Source: DASTHS01 sp035718085
Lineage (GTDB): Bacteria; Actinomycetota; Acidimicrobiia; Acidimicrobiales; Palsa-688
Length of the DNA stretch: 37,460 nucleotides
Assembly (NCBI GenBank): GCA_035718085.1
Contig: DASTHS010000242.1
Span: 1 to 37,460, forward strand
Direction: 5' to 3'
Shown: positions 9,366 through 16,188 of the stretch, piece by piece
Numbering within the stretch: position 1 is the stretch's first letter
Layout: the number at the start of each line of letters is the position of its first letter
Made by a program: the position numbers and the translations under genes
Notes under the pieces: generated by a model
Database searches by the model: none
Told to the model about the DNA's origin: nothing
The model's input: only the letters and a program-made list of their open reading frames with translations

Positions 9366-9509
9366 GGGTGGGCCAGGTGTCCTGGCTCCCGGATCGACGC
9401 TCGCCCCGGCCTTCCAACCCCTGCGGGGCCGTGACCATGCGGTGGGGTCCGCTCCTCGGTGACAGTTGCGGGACAGCCCCGGATTCGCACCGGCGTTCCC
9501 TGGGTTCCA
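9366..9509 (-). promoter_or_regulatory. Cobalamin (B12) riboswitch upstream of cobN
   Basis: Read on the minus strand, this leader has the classic cobalamin aptamer landmarks in order: GGAACCCAGGGAA, then the core GCGAATCCGGGGCTG with CCCGCAACTGTC directly after it (about 9461-9488), then the closing B12-box-like element GAGCCAGGACACCTGGCC at 9371-9388. About 28 nt separate the aptamer from the cobN GTG, and the Shine-Dalgarno lies in that gap. With no intervening U-rich terminator, control is probably by ribosome access. It governs cobN through cbiB-cobC and leaves cobQ and the FhuF-like gene upstream. Confidence 0.93.
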
Positions 9510-9515
9510 GCGGCG

Positions 9516-9521
9516 ACCCTA
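9516..9521 (-). promoter_or_regulatory. -10 box of the riboswitch-cobN transcript
   Basis: TAGGGT sits about 7 nt before the expected 5' end of the cobalamin aptamer, so the riboswitch operon can be transcribed independently of cobQ. It matches the TAGNNT boxes seen before other genes of the window. Confidence 0.5.
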
Positions 9522-9558
9522 CTGCGTGGCCCCCGGCGCCGGCGCCCGGGATGGCCGG

Positions 9559-10242
9559 CTACCCGCCGCGACGGGGGAGCGAGCAGTCCTCGCAGGTGCG
9601 CCCGGAGCTCCGGAACCACAGGCAGCAGCTGCCCCGCTCCCACGGCCACTCCGGACCGGTGCCGAAGCGGCCGCCTCCCCAGTCGGCCAGGAACGCCTCA
9701 CCCCGTGCCCGGATGCCCGCCGCCTCGGCGAGATCGTGGCGGCCGCGGGCCGCGCCCTCGACGGCCCGGAAGGCGGCGGCGACCGACGCAGCGACGTTGC
9801 CCTCCAGCAGCCGCGGACCGAGGCGCACGGCGCCCTCCACCACGCCGAGCACCGGCTCGAGGTGGGCCCGCAGGGCAGCCGCCAGCACCATGCGGTCAGC
9901 CGGGTCGCCGAGCCCCCCGTCGAGGAGGGCGAGCTGCGACGCCCGCCCCGACCCGAGGCGCACGGCGGTGTGGGAGCCGGCCGGCGACGGCCACGGCAGC
10001 CCGACCGCCCACGCAGCCAGGCTCACGCCGGCGACCCTGAAGGCGTAGCTCTGGGCGAACAGCGACGCCGCCACCACCGCGTCGTCGCCGGCCTTCGATC
10101 CGACCAGCGCCGACTCGACCACCGCAGGGGTCAGCCCGTCGCAGCGGACCCACCCCGGCTCGTCGGCCGGCACGGCGGTCAGCGCCCGCAGGTACCCGAC
10201 GCGGCCCTCGACCTCGGCCAGCACGGCAGCCAGGTCGGTCAC
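9559..10242 (-). CDS. FhuF-like [2Fe-2S] protein in the cobalamin operon
   Basis: A 227-aa protein whose extreme C-terminus, CCLWFRSSGRTCEDC (C206, C207, C217, C220), matches the unusual Cys-Cys-xn-Cys-x2-Cys [2Fe-2S] site of FhuF-type ferric-siderophore reductases. The spacing is x9 rather than FhuF's x10. The N-terminal two thirds are Ala/Leu/Val-rich and resemble the variable domain of FhuF-like proteins. The GTG start overlaps the cobQ stop as GTGA, so it is translationally coupled to a corrin amidase and lies immediately upstream of the cobN riboswitch. That context suggests electron transfer to a cobalt corrinoid, for example the Co(II) to Co(I) reduction needed before adenosylation by CobO, since no CobR-like flavin reductase is seen here. 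This role is inference; iron-siderophore reduction remains possible. Confidence 0.75.
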   Translation of the reverse strand: MTDLAAVLAEVEGRVGYLRALTAVPADEPGWVRCDGLTPAVVESALVGSKAGDDAVVAASLFAQSYAFRVAGVSLAAWAVGLPWPSPAGSHTAVRLGSGRASQLALLDGGLGDPADRMVLAAALRAHLEPVLGVVEGAVRLGPRLLEGNVAASVAAAFRAVEGAARGRHDLAEAAGIRARGEAFLADWGGGRFGTGPEWPWERGSCCLWFRSSGRTCEDCSLPRRGG

Positions 10243-11708
10243 CGGCGGGCCCCGGTCGCCACCAGGGCGTCGAGGGCCTCGACGTCGAGGGCCGACTCGA
10301 GGGCGTCGGCGATGGCGTCGACGCGGGCCTGGCGGGCCGCCTCGAAGCTCGCCGCCACCGGGGCGGGCCGGCCGGCTCGCGCGGCGACGTCGCCGAGCAG
10401 GGCGGCCCGGCCGGCGTCGTCGTCGAGCAGACCGTGCAGGGTGGTGCCCCACACCGCCCCGCCGGCAGCGGTGGCGCCGATCGCGCCCTCCGGCCGCCCG
10501 TCGAGCTCGAGCAGCGCGGGCGCCGCGGCGTCGACCCGGCCGTGGTGGATCTGGTAGCCGCGCACCGGGGCGCCACGGAAGGAGCCGGCCTGTCGGCGGG
10601 TGACCTTCTCGCCCTCGAACCGGGTCACTGCGGGCAGGAGCCCGAGCCCCGGCGTCGACGGCGAGGTCGACTCCACCCCCGACGGGTCGTCGATGCGCGA
10701 CCCGAGCATCTGGTAGCCGGCGCAGATGCCGAGCACCGTCGTCGGGCACTCGGCGACCGACCGGTCGAGGCCCCGGCTGCGCAGCCACGCCAGGTCGGCC
10801 ACCGTGGCCTTCGAGCCCGGCACCACCAGCAGGTCGGGGTGCCCCACCTCGCGGCGGTCGGACACCCAGCGCAGGGCGACGTCGGGCTGCACCCGCAACG
10901 GGTCGAGGTCGGTGGAGTTGGCCAGGTGCGGCAGGCGCACGACGGCCACGTCGAGCAGCGCGGCGTCGACCCCGGCGACGCCCCGATCGAAGGTGAGCGA
11001 GTCTTCCCCGTCGAGGCCGTCACCGGGCAGCATCGGCACCACCCCGAGGGTCGGCACCCCGCAGCGGGCCTCGAGGTCGGCGCCTGCGCCGGCCAACAGC
11101 GACGGGTCGCCCCGGAAGCGGTTGACGACGAAGCCCTGCACGCACCGGCGCAGCTCGTCGGGCAGCAGGGCAACGGTGCCGTAGAGGGCCGCGAAGACCC
11201 CGCCCAGGTCGATGTCGCCCACGACCACCGCCGGCACACCGGCGGCCGCCGCCACCCGCAGGTTGACGATGTCGTGGTCGAGGAGGTTGATCTCTGCAGG
11301 GCTGCCCGCCCCCTCCAGCACCACGACGTCGAAGCGGCTCCGCAGGTCGGCGAGGGCGTCGAGCACGGTGGCGAACAGCTGGGGCTTGGCAGCGTGGTAC
11401 TCGCGTGCGGTCATGGTGGCGACGGGCCGCCCCAGCACCACGACCTGGCTGGTGCCCGGGCCCGTCGGCTTGAGCAGGATCGGGTTCATGGCCGCCTCGG
11501 CCACCGTGCCCGCCGCGTCGGCCTGCCACGCCTGCGCCCTCCCGATCTCGTGGCCGCTACGGGTGACCGCCGAGTTGTTGGCCATGTTCTGGGCCTTGAA
11601 CGGCGCCACCCGAAGACCCCGGCGGGCGTAGAGCCGGCACAGGCCGGCGACGATCGTCGACTTGCCGGCGTTCGAGGTCGTCCCGCACACCATCAGGGCG
11701 CCGCGCAC
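10239..11708 (-). CDS. cobQ: Cobyric acid synthase CobQ
   Basis: A 489-aa glutamine-dependent amidotransferase that amidates the b, d, e and g side chains of adenosylcobyrinic acid a,c-diamide. The N-terminal MinD-like domain shows the P-loop CGTTSNAGKS (residues 8-17) and FKAQNMANNSAVT. VVVLEGAGSPAEINLLDHDIVN and GDIDLGGVFAALYGT are family hallmarks. The C-terminal class I glutaminase domain has the nucleophile in LGICAGYQMLG and the catalytic HGLLDDD region. The GTG start at 11708 is preceded by TAGCGT with a 6-nt spacer, indicating a leaderless transcript. It is divergent from cobK and overlaps the FhuF-like gene by 4 nt. Confidence 0.96.
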   Translation of the reverse strand: MRGALMVCGTTSNAGKSTIVAGLCRLYARRGLRVAPFKAQNMANNSAVTRSGHEIGRAQAWQADAAGTVAEAAMNPILLKPTGPGTSQVVVLGRPVATMTAREYHAAKPQLFATVLDALADLRSRFDVVVLEGAGSPAEINLLDHDIVNLRVAAAAGVPAVVVGDIDLGGVFAALYGTVALLPDELRRCVQGFVVNRFRGDPSLLAGAGADLEARCGVPTLGVVPMLPGDGLDGEDSLTFDRGVAGVDAALLDVAVVRLPHLANSTDLDPLRVQPDVALRWVSDRREVGHPDLLVVPGSKATVADLAWLRSRGLDRSVAECPTTVLGICAGYQMLGSRIDDPSGVESTSPSTPGLGLLPAVTRFEGEKVTRRQAGSFRGAPVRGYQIHHGRVDAAAPALLELDGRPEGAIGATAAGGAVWGTTLHGLLDDDAGRAALLGDVAARAGRPAPVAASFEAARQARVDAIADALESALDVEALDALVATGARR

Positions 11709-11714
11709 CCGTCG

Positions 11715-11720
11715 ACGCTA
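11715..11720 (-). promoter_or_regulatory. -10 box of cobQ
   Basis: TAGCGT, 6 nt before the GTG of cobQ, with no Shine-Dalgarno. It faces the cobK promoter 50 nt away. Confidence 0.5.
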
Positions 11721-11771
11721 TCGGCCCGGCCCGTCGTGCCCCTTGCCGGAGGCCGGCCCGGGTGGCAGCCG

Positions 11772-11777
11772 TAGTGT
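11772..11777 (+). promoter_or_regulatory. -10 box of cobK
   Basis: TAGTGT, 7 nt before the chosen GTG start of cobK. It supports that start over the longer open frame to 11662, which would overlap cobQ. Confidence 0.5.
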
Positions 11778-11784
11778 CGGCGGC

Positions 11785-12570
11785 GTGGCTGCCCGGCGAC
11801 TGCTGCTGCTCGGGGGCACGGCCGAGGCGTCGGCCATCGCCCGGGCACTGGCGGGCGACCCGGCGTGGGCGGTGACCACGTCGCTGGCCGGGCGGACGTC
11901 GAGCCCCCGCCGACCGCCGGGCGAACTGCGCGTCGGGGGGTTCGGGGGCCCGGCGGGGCTGGCGGCGGCGCTGGGGGCCGGGGGCTACGACGTGCTGGTC
12001 GACGCCACCCACCCCTTCGCCGCCCGCATGCGCTGGCACGCCGCCGAGGCGGCCGCCGCCGTCGGCGTGCCCCGGCTGCGGGTCGAGCGGCCCGGGTGGG
12101 CGGAGGGGCCGGGCGACCGGTGGCGCCGGGTGCCCGACCTGGCCGCCGCGGCGGGTGCCGTGGCCGCCGGACCGTGGGCGAAGGTGGCGCTCACGGTGGG
12201 CCGCACCGAGCTGGCCGCCTTCGCCGCCGCCGGGCGCCCCGGCCGTTCATGGGTGGTGCGCTCGATCGAGCCGCCCGCCGAGGTGCCGCCGGGTCCGGTC
12301 GAGGTGGTGCTCGGCCGGGGGCCCTTCGACCGGGCCGCCGAGCGTGCGCTGCTGGCCGACCATGCCGTCGACCTGCTGGTGACCAAGGACAGCGGCGGCC
12401 CCGACGGCAAGCTGGCCGCCGCCCGGGCGCTCGGGCTCGACGTGCTCGTCGTCGACCGGCCCCCCTCGCCGCCCGGGCCGCTGGCCCGCGACGTCGCAGG
12501 GGCGCTGGCGTGGCTGGCCGGCCTCGTCGGCCGCTCCAGCGGCCCCGGGGCGCAGGCGGCCGCCCGCTGA
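11785..12570 (+). CDS. cobK: Precorrin-6A reductase CobK
   Basis: A 261-aa protein that reduces precorrin-6A to precorrin-6B with NADPH, between CobF and CobL. Family features are LLLLGGTAEASAIARAL at the start (nucleotide-binding), DATHPFAARM, the central RVERPGW, and VTKDSGGPDGKLAAARAL followed by VLVVDRPP near the C-terminus. The frame is open to 11662, but the GTG at 11785 puts the conserved Gly-rich strand at residues 4-11 and has a -10 box just upstream. It is a single-gene unit convergent with ku, although the other genes for neighbouring steps lie in units B and C. Confidence 0.93.
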   Translation: MAARRLLLLGGTAEASAIARALAGDPAWAVTTSLAGRTSSPRRPPGELRVGGFGGPAGLAAALGAGGYDVLVDATHPFAARMRWHAAEAAAAVGVPRLRVERPGWAEGPGDRWRRVPDLAAAAGAVAAGPWAKVALTVGRTELAAFAAAGRPGRSWVVRSIEPPAEVPPGPVEVVLGRGPFDRAAERALLADHAVDLLVTKDSGGPDGKLAAARALGLDVLVVDRPPSPPGPLARDVAGALAWLAGLVGRSSGPGAQAAAR

Positions 12571-12632
12571 CGTGGCAACGCCCGGGGCGGGGGATCGCCG
12601 ACCCTGGACCGCCTCCCGGGCGACCCGGCCGG

Positions 12633-13613
12633 TCACGACGCCTTGCGGCGGCCCGCGGCCTCCGCCCGGCGCACCGCCTGCTCCAGCTCGTCGCGCCGCA
12701 TCTTGGAGCGCCCGGGGACGTCGAGCTCCGACGCTCGGGCGGCCAGTTCCGCCTTGGTGAGCGAGGCCAGGTGGTCGTCGGGCGACTCGTCCCCGCCCGG
12801 CGCGTCCGGGCGGGCCGCCCTCCGCTGCCCGGCCCTCCGCTGCTCGGCCGCCTGCAACGACCGCTCGAGGGCGGCCATCAGGTCGGTGACGTTGCCCCGC
12901 TCCGGCTCGGGCTCGGTCTGCACCGTACGGCCCTGGCGCTTGGCTTCGATCAGGTCGAGCACCCGCTGGCGGTAGGTGTCGGCGTAGGCGGTGTGGTCCC
13001 ACGGCACGGTCATCGACTCGACCAGCGACCCGGCCATGCGCAGCTCGCGGTCACCGAAGGGCTGGGCCTCGGGGAGGTCGAGCTCGGCGTGGGGGTCGCG
13101 CACCTCGTCGGCCCACCACAGCACCTCGAGGGCCAGCACGTCGCCCAGCGGGCGGATGGCGGCGAGGTGTTGCTTGGCGCGCATCACGAACGTGGCGATG
13201 CCCACCCGGCCAGCGTCGGCCATGGCCCGCAGCAGCAGGGCGTAGGGCTTGGCCGCGGCCTCGCCGTCGGGGGCCAGGTAGTAGGTCGTCTTGAACGTGA
13301 CCGGGTCGATGTCGCGGATGTCGACGAAGTCGCTGATGTCGATGGTGCGCGACCGGCCGGGTGCCACCTCGTCGAGCTCGTCGGGCGTGACGATCACGTA
13401 CTCGCCGCCACCCTCGGGGTAGCCCTCGACGATGTCGGACCGGTCGACCTCCTCGCCGGTGCGCTCATTGACTCGCTTATAGCGGATCCGGTCGCTGGTG
13501 CCTTGCTCGAACTGGTTGAAGTGCACCGTCTCGTCGTGGGTGGCGCTGTAGAGCCCGACGGGGACGTTGACCAGTCCGAAGCTGATGCTGCCGGTGAAGA
13601 CGGCTCGGGCCAC
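12633..13613 (-). CDS. ku: Ku protein (non-homologous end joining)
   Basis: A 326-aa homodimeric DNA-end-binding protein. The N-terminus ARAVFTGSISFGLVNVPVG is the canonical bacterial Ku start, and SDIVEGYPEGGGEYVIVTPDEL and ALEVLWWADEVRDP belong to the Ku core beta-barrel. After about residue 255 comes a basic, Ala/Arg-rich extension ending in LTKAELAARASELDVPGRSK, which looks like a SAP/Rho-N-type helical module, as found in long actinobacterial Ku tails. Two GTG codons are possible (13622 and 13613). The second gives the family-typical M-A-R-A start and lies 6 nt after a TAGGTG box. It is the last gene of the cobGHIJ unit, 9 nt after the broken coiled-coil gene; no LigD is in the window. 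Confidence 0.95.
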   Translation of the reverse strand: MARAVFTGSISFGLVNVPVGLYSATHDETVHFNQFEQGTSDRIRYKRVNERTGEEVDRSDIVEGYPEGGGEYVIVTPDELDEVAPGRSRTIDISDFVDIRDIDPVTFKTTYYLAPDGEAAAKPYALLLRAMADAGRVGIATFVMRAKQHLAAIRPLGDVLALEVLWWADEVRDPHAELDLPEAQPFGDRELRMAGSLVESMTVPWDHTAYADTYRQRVLDLIEAKRQGRTVQTEPEPERGNVTDLMAALERSLQAAEQRRAGQRRAARPDAPGGDESPDDHLASLTKAELAARASELDVPGRSKMRRDELEQAVRRAEAAGRRKAS

Positions 13614-13619
13614 GGCGCG

Positions 13620-13625
13620 CACCTA
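13620..13625 (-). promoter_or_regulatory. Possible -10 box of ku
   Basis: TAGGTG, 6 nt before the GTG at 13613. The TAG is also the stop codon of the upstream coiled-coil gene. The last base departs from the TAGNNT pattern, so this is weaker than the others. Confidence 0.3.
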
Positions 13626-14046
13626 CCCGCCCAGGCGGTCGGCCTCCCGGGCGGCGTCGTCGGCCCGCCGGCGGGCCGCGGCGGCATCGGCGCCGGCCGT
13701 GTCGGCGGCCTGGCGGGCGGCGCCGGCGGCGGCGTCGAGGTGGGCGGCACGGGCCCGGGCGTCGGCCAACCTGCCTCCAGGGCGGCCACCTCGGCGCGGG
13801 CGACGTCGGCGTGCTCGGCGGCGACGCGGGCACGGTTGGCCGCATCGGCCGCCTCCCGGTCCGCCCGGTCGGCGGCCCCCCCGGCAGCCGCCGCCGCCGC
13901 AGCCCGGCTGGCTCGATCCCGCGCCGCCGCCTCCTCCGCCGCCCGACGTGCCCGGGCCCCCGACGCCGCGGCGGTCCGGTCGCCCCCGGCGACCTCCCCG
14001 CCTGCCGGCGCGCCCCGGCGGCGGCGGCGCCGACCTCGTCGGTCAC
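13623..14046 (-). pseudogene. Ala-rich coiled-coil protein gene with two frameshifts (broken or sequencing errors)
   Basis: A GTG at 14046 overlaps the cobJ stop (GTGA) and opens VTDEVGAAAAGARRQAG. Coding then continues in a second frame (EVAGGDRTAAASGARARR, later ADREAADAANRARVAAEHAD, ending VARAEVAALEA). It then moves to a third frame (RLADARARAAHLDAAA, ending ARRRADDAAREADRLGG) and stops with TAG at 13623. In all three pieces the codons show strong third-position G/C and heptad-like Ala/Arg/Glu/Asp composition, so they look like one protein of about 140 aa. Each join needs a single missing base, near 14000 and near 13780, in G/C-rich sequence. It could be a decayed gene or two consensus errors. 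The product would be a soluble coiled coil of unknown function lying between cobJ and ku. Confidence 0.6.
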
Positions 14047-14831
14047 CGTCCCGGGTGGCTCCGGGGCGTGTACACGCTGCCGGCACGGCTGCGCACCGGC
14101 CGGGTCGTCGACGAGCCGACGACCACGACCGTGCGCATGTCGACCTGGTCGGGGGTCAGCTCGGCGAGGGTCGTCACCCGGGTGGTGCCGCCGGGGCGGC
14201 CGACGTCGCGGCCGAGCACGACGGGGGTGGCGCCGGCGCGGTGGCCGGCCAGCACCTCCAGGGCCCGGCCGAGCTGCCAGGGCCGGTGGCGCGACACGGG
14301 GTTGTAGAGGGCGACCACCAGGTCGGCGGCGGCACAGGCGTCGAGGCGGCGCTCGACGAGCTCCCAGGGCTTGAGGTTGTCGCTGAGGGAGATGACGGCG
14401 AAGTCGTGGCCGAGGGGGGCGCCGGCGGCGGCGGCCGCGGCCTGGGCGGCGGTGACGCCGGGGCAGACGGTGACCTCGACGGCCGCCCACGCCGGGTCGG
14501 CGTCGGGCCGGTCGAGCTGTTCGAGCACCGCCGCGGCCATGGCGAACACCCCGGGGTCCCCCGACGACACGACGGCCACCTCCGCCGCCGGGTCGGCGGC
14601 GGCCAGGTCGAGGGCGTGGGCGGCTCGGGCGGCCTCCTCGCGGTTGTCGCTGGCGTGGCGGGTGGCCCCGGGCGCCAGTCCGGCGGCCATGTCGAGGTAG
14701 GTGCCGTAGCCGACCAGGTCGGTGGCGCGGGCCAGCACGTCGCTGGCCTCGGGGGTGCGCCACCGGTCGGCGCCCGGCCCGAGGCCGACCACCCACACCC
14801 GGCCGGCCGGCCGGGGCGCGGCCGGGGTCAT
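14043..14831 (-). CDS. cobJ: Precorrin-3B C17-methyltransferase CobJ
   Basis: A 262-aa SAM-dependent tetrapyrrole methylase that methylates C17 with ring contraction. The SAM-binding GLGPGADRWRTPEA lies near residue 16. VVSSGDPGVFAMAAAVLE, VTVCPGVTAAQAAAA, FAVISLSDNLKPWE and VALYNPVSRHRPWQL are CobJ-type blocks. The ATG at 14831 overlaps the cobI stop (ATGA) and is preferred to the longer open frame to 15110. The C-terminus runs straight into the GTGA overlap with the coiled-coil gene. It acts after CobG, which is the first gene of this unit. Confidence 0.95.
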   Translation of the reverse strand: MTPAAPRPAGRVWVVGLGPGADRWRTPEASDVLARATDLVGYGTYLDMAAGLAPGATRHASDNREEAARAAHALDLAAADPAAEVAVVSSGDPGVFAMAAAVLEQLDRPDADPAWAAVEVTVCPGVTAAQAAAAAAGAPLGHDFAVISLSDNLKPWELVERRLDACAAADLVVALYNPVSRHRPWQLGRALEVLAGHRAGATPVVLGRDVGRPGGTTRVTTLAELTPDQVDMRTVVVVGSSTTRPVRSRAGSVYTPRSHPGR

Positions 14832-15556
14832 CGCAGCGGCGCGGTGGCGCTGGGGATGACGACCATCGAGAAGTACGGCGCCCGGGCGGCGTCGGCCTCG
14901 GCGAGGGGGGCGACGCGCTCGGTCTGCATGGTGGCCCGCTCCACGTACCAGGCCCGATCGAGCAGCCCGGCCGCCTCGACGCTGGCACGCACCTTGCCCA
15001 GGTTGCGGCCCAGCTTCATCACCACCGCCGCCTCGGAGCGGCGCAGGCGGGCCGTCAGCTCGTCGGCGGGCAGCACCCCTGAGAGCACCGTGAGCGCCTC
15101 GTTCAAGCACACCAGCGGCGCCTTGAGCACGGCGGCCGACGCCAGCATCGACGGCACGCCGGGCACGACCACCGAGTCGTAGCGGTCGGCCAGGCGGTTG
15201 TGCAGGTACATGTACGACCCGTAGAAGAGCGGGTCGCCCTCGCAGAGCACGGCGACGTCGCTGCCCCCGTCGAGGTGCTCGGCGACGGCCTTGGCCGACT
15301 CGTCGTAGAAGTCGGCGAGGAGGCCTTCGTAGCTCACGCCCGCGGGCAGCTCCTCGGTGGTGACCGGGTAGCGCAGCGCCAGCTCCGGCACCCCTGCGAC
15401 CAGGTGGGGGGCGGCGGCCCGGCGGGCGTTGCTCTCCCGCCCGATGGCCGCGAACCAGGCGACGGTGTCGGCGGCCTGCAGCAGCCGGTGGGCCTTGAGG
15501 GTGATGAGCTCGGGGTCGCCGGGGCCGACGCCGAGGCCGAGGAGCCGGCCCGTCAC
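14828..15556 (-). CDS. cobI: Precorrin-2 C20-methyltransferase CobI
   Basis: A 242-aa tetrapyrrole methylase that adds the C20 methyl to precorrin-2. It begins LLGLGVGPGDPELITLKA (SAM-binding loop) and has VLCEGDPLFYGSYMYLHNRL, VVPGVPSMLASAA and VVMKLGRNLGKV, all typical of CobI. The GTG start overlaps the cobH stop (GTGA); the longer open frame to 16309 would cover cobH. A second CobI-like domain occurs in the RHH fusion at 19255, but this protein has the fuller CobI motif set and is the likely enzyme. Confidence 0.95.
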   Translation of the reverse strand: MTGRLLGLGVGPGDPELITLKAHRLLQAADTVAWFAAIGRESNARRAAAPHLVAGVPELALRYPVTTEELPAGVSYEGLLADFYDESAKAVAEHLDGGSDVAVLCEGDPLFYGSYMYLHNRLADRYDSVVVPGVPSMLASAAVLKAPLVCLNEALTVLSGVLPADELTARLRRSEAAVVMKLGRNLGKVRASVEAAGLLDRAWYVERATMQTERVAPLAEADAARAPYFSMVVIPSATAPLR

Positions 15557-16188
15557 TCGGCCTCGCTCGCCAGGGCGTTGACGGCGGCGGCGGCCATGGC
15601 GCTGCCGCCGCGGCGGCCGTGCACGACCAGCCACTCGACGCCGAGGTCGCTGCCCGAGTCGGCCAGGGCGGCCTTGGACTCGGCGGCGCCGACGAAGCCG
15701 ACTGGCATGCCGATGACCACCGCCGGACGCGGGGTGGCCGGGTCGGCGAGGAGCTCGAGCAGGCGGAACAGCGCCGTCGGCGCGTTCCCCACCGCGACCA
15801 CGGCGCCCGCCAGCCACGGCCGCCACGCGTCGACGGCGGCGGCGGAGCGGGTCGTGCCCACGGCGGCGGCTCGCGCCGCCACGTCGGGGTCGCGCAGGGT
15901 GCACACCACCTCGTTGGCGGCCGGCAGCCGGGTGCGGGTGATCCCGTCGGCGACCATGTGGGCGTCGGTGAGCACCGCCCCGCCGTCGGCCAGGGCCGCC
16001 CGGCCGGCGCTCCCGGCGCCGGGCGACCAGGCCAGGTCGTCGACGACGTCGACCATGCCGCACGCGTGGGCGACGCGCACCGCCACCTTCTCCAGGTCGG
16101 CGGGCACGCGGCCCAGGTCGGCCTCGGCGCGGATGATGGCGAAGCTGCGCCGGTAGATCTCGGCGCCGTCGCGCACGTGGTCGATCAC
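15553..16188 (-). CDS. cobH: Precorrin-8X methylmutase CobH
   Basis: A 211-aa protein that moves the C11 methyl to C12 to give hydrogenobyrinic acid. Family blocks are IYRRSFAIIRAEADL, VRVAHACGMVDV (with the catalytic His), VLTDAHMVADGI, VGNAPTALFRLLEL, VVIGMPVGFVGAAESK and a terminal HGRRGGSAMAAAAVNALA. The length is typical (about 210 aa). The GTG start overlaps the cobG stop (GTGA) and its stop overlaps cobI (GTGA). Confidence 0.96.
   Translation of the reverse strand: MIDHVRDGAEIYRRSFAIIRAEADLGRVPADLEKVAVRVAHACGMVDVVDDLAWSPGAGSAGRAALADGGAVLTDAHMVADGITRTRLPAANEVVCTLRDPDVAARAAAVGTTRSAAAVDAWRPWLAGAVVAVGNAPTALFRLLELLADPATPRPAVVIGMPVGFVGAAESKAALADSGSDLGVEWLVVHGRRGGSAMAAAAVNALASEAE

Noticed and set aside
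5999..10048. A 1349-codon open frame on the plus strand opposite cobN
   Set aside because: It is antisense to cobN, shows no family motifs, is rich in His/Gly/Val/Gln typical of GC-rich shadow frames, and also covers the riboswitch.
11865..15182. A long plus-strand open frame across cobK, ku, cobJ and cobI
   Set aside because: It lies out of frame or antisense to four genes with clear motifs; low-complexity Gly/Arg composition.
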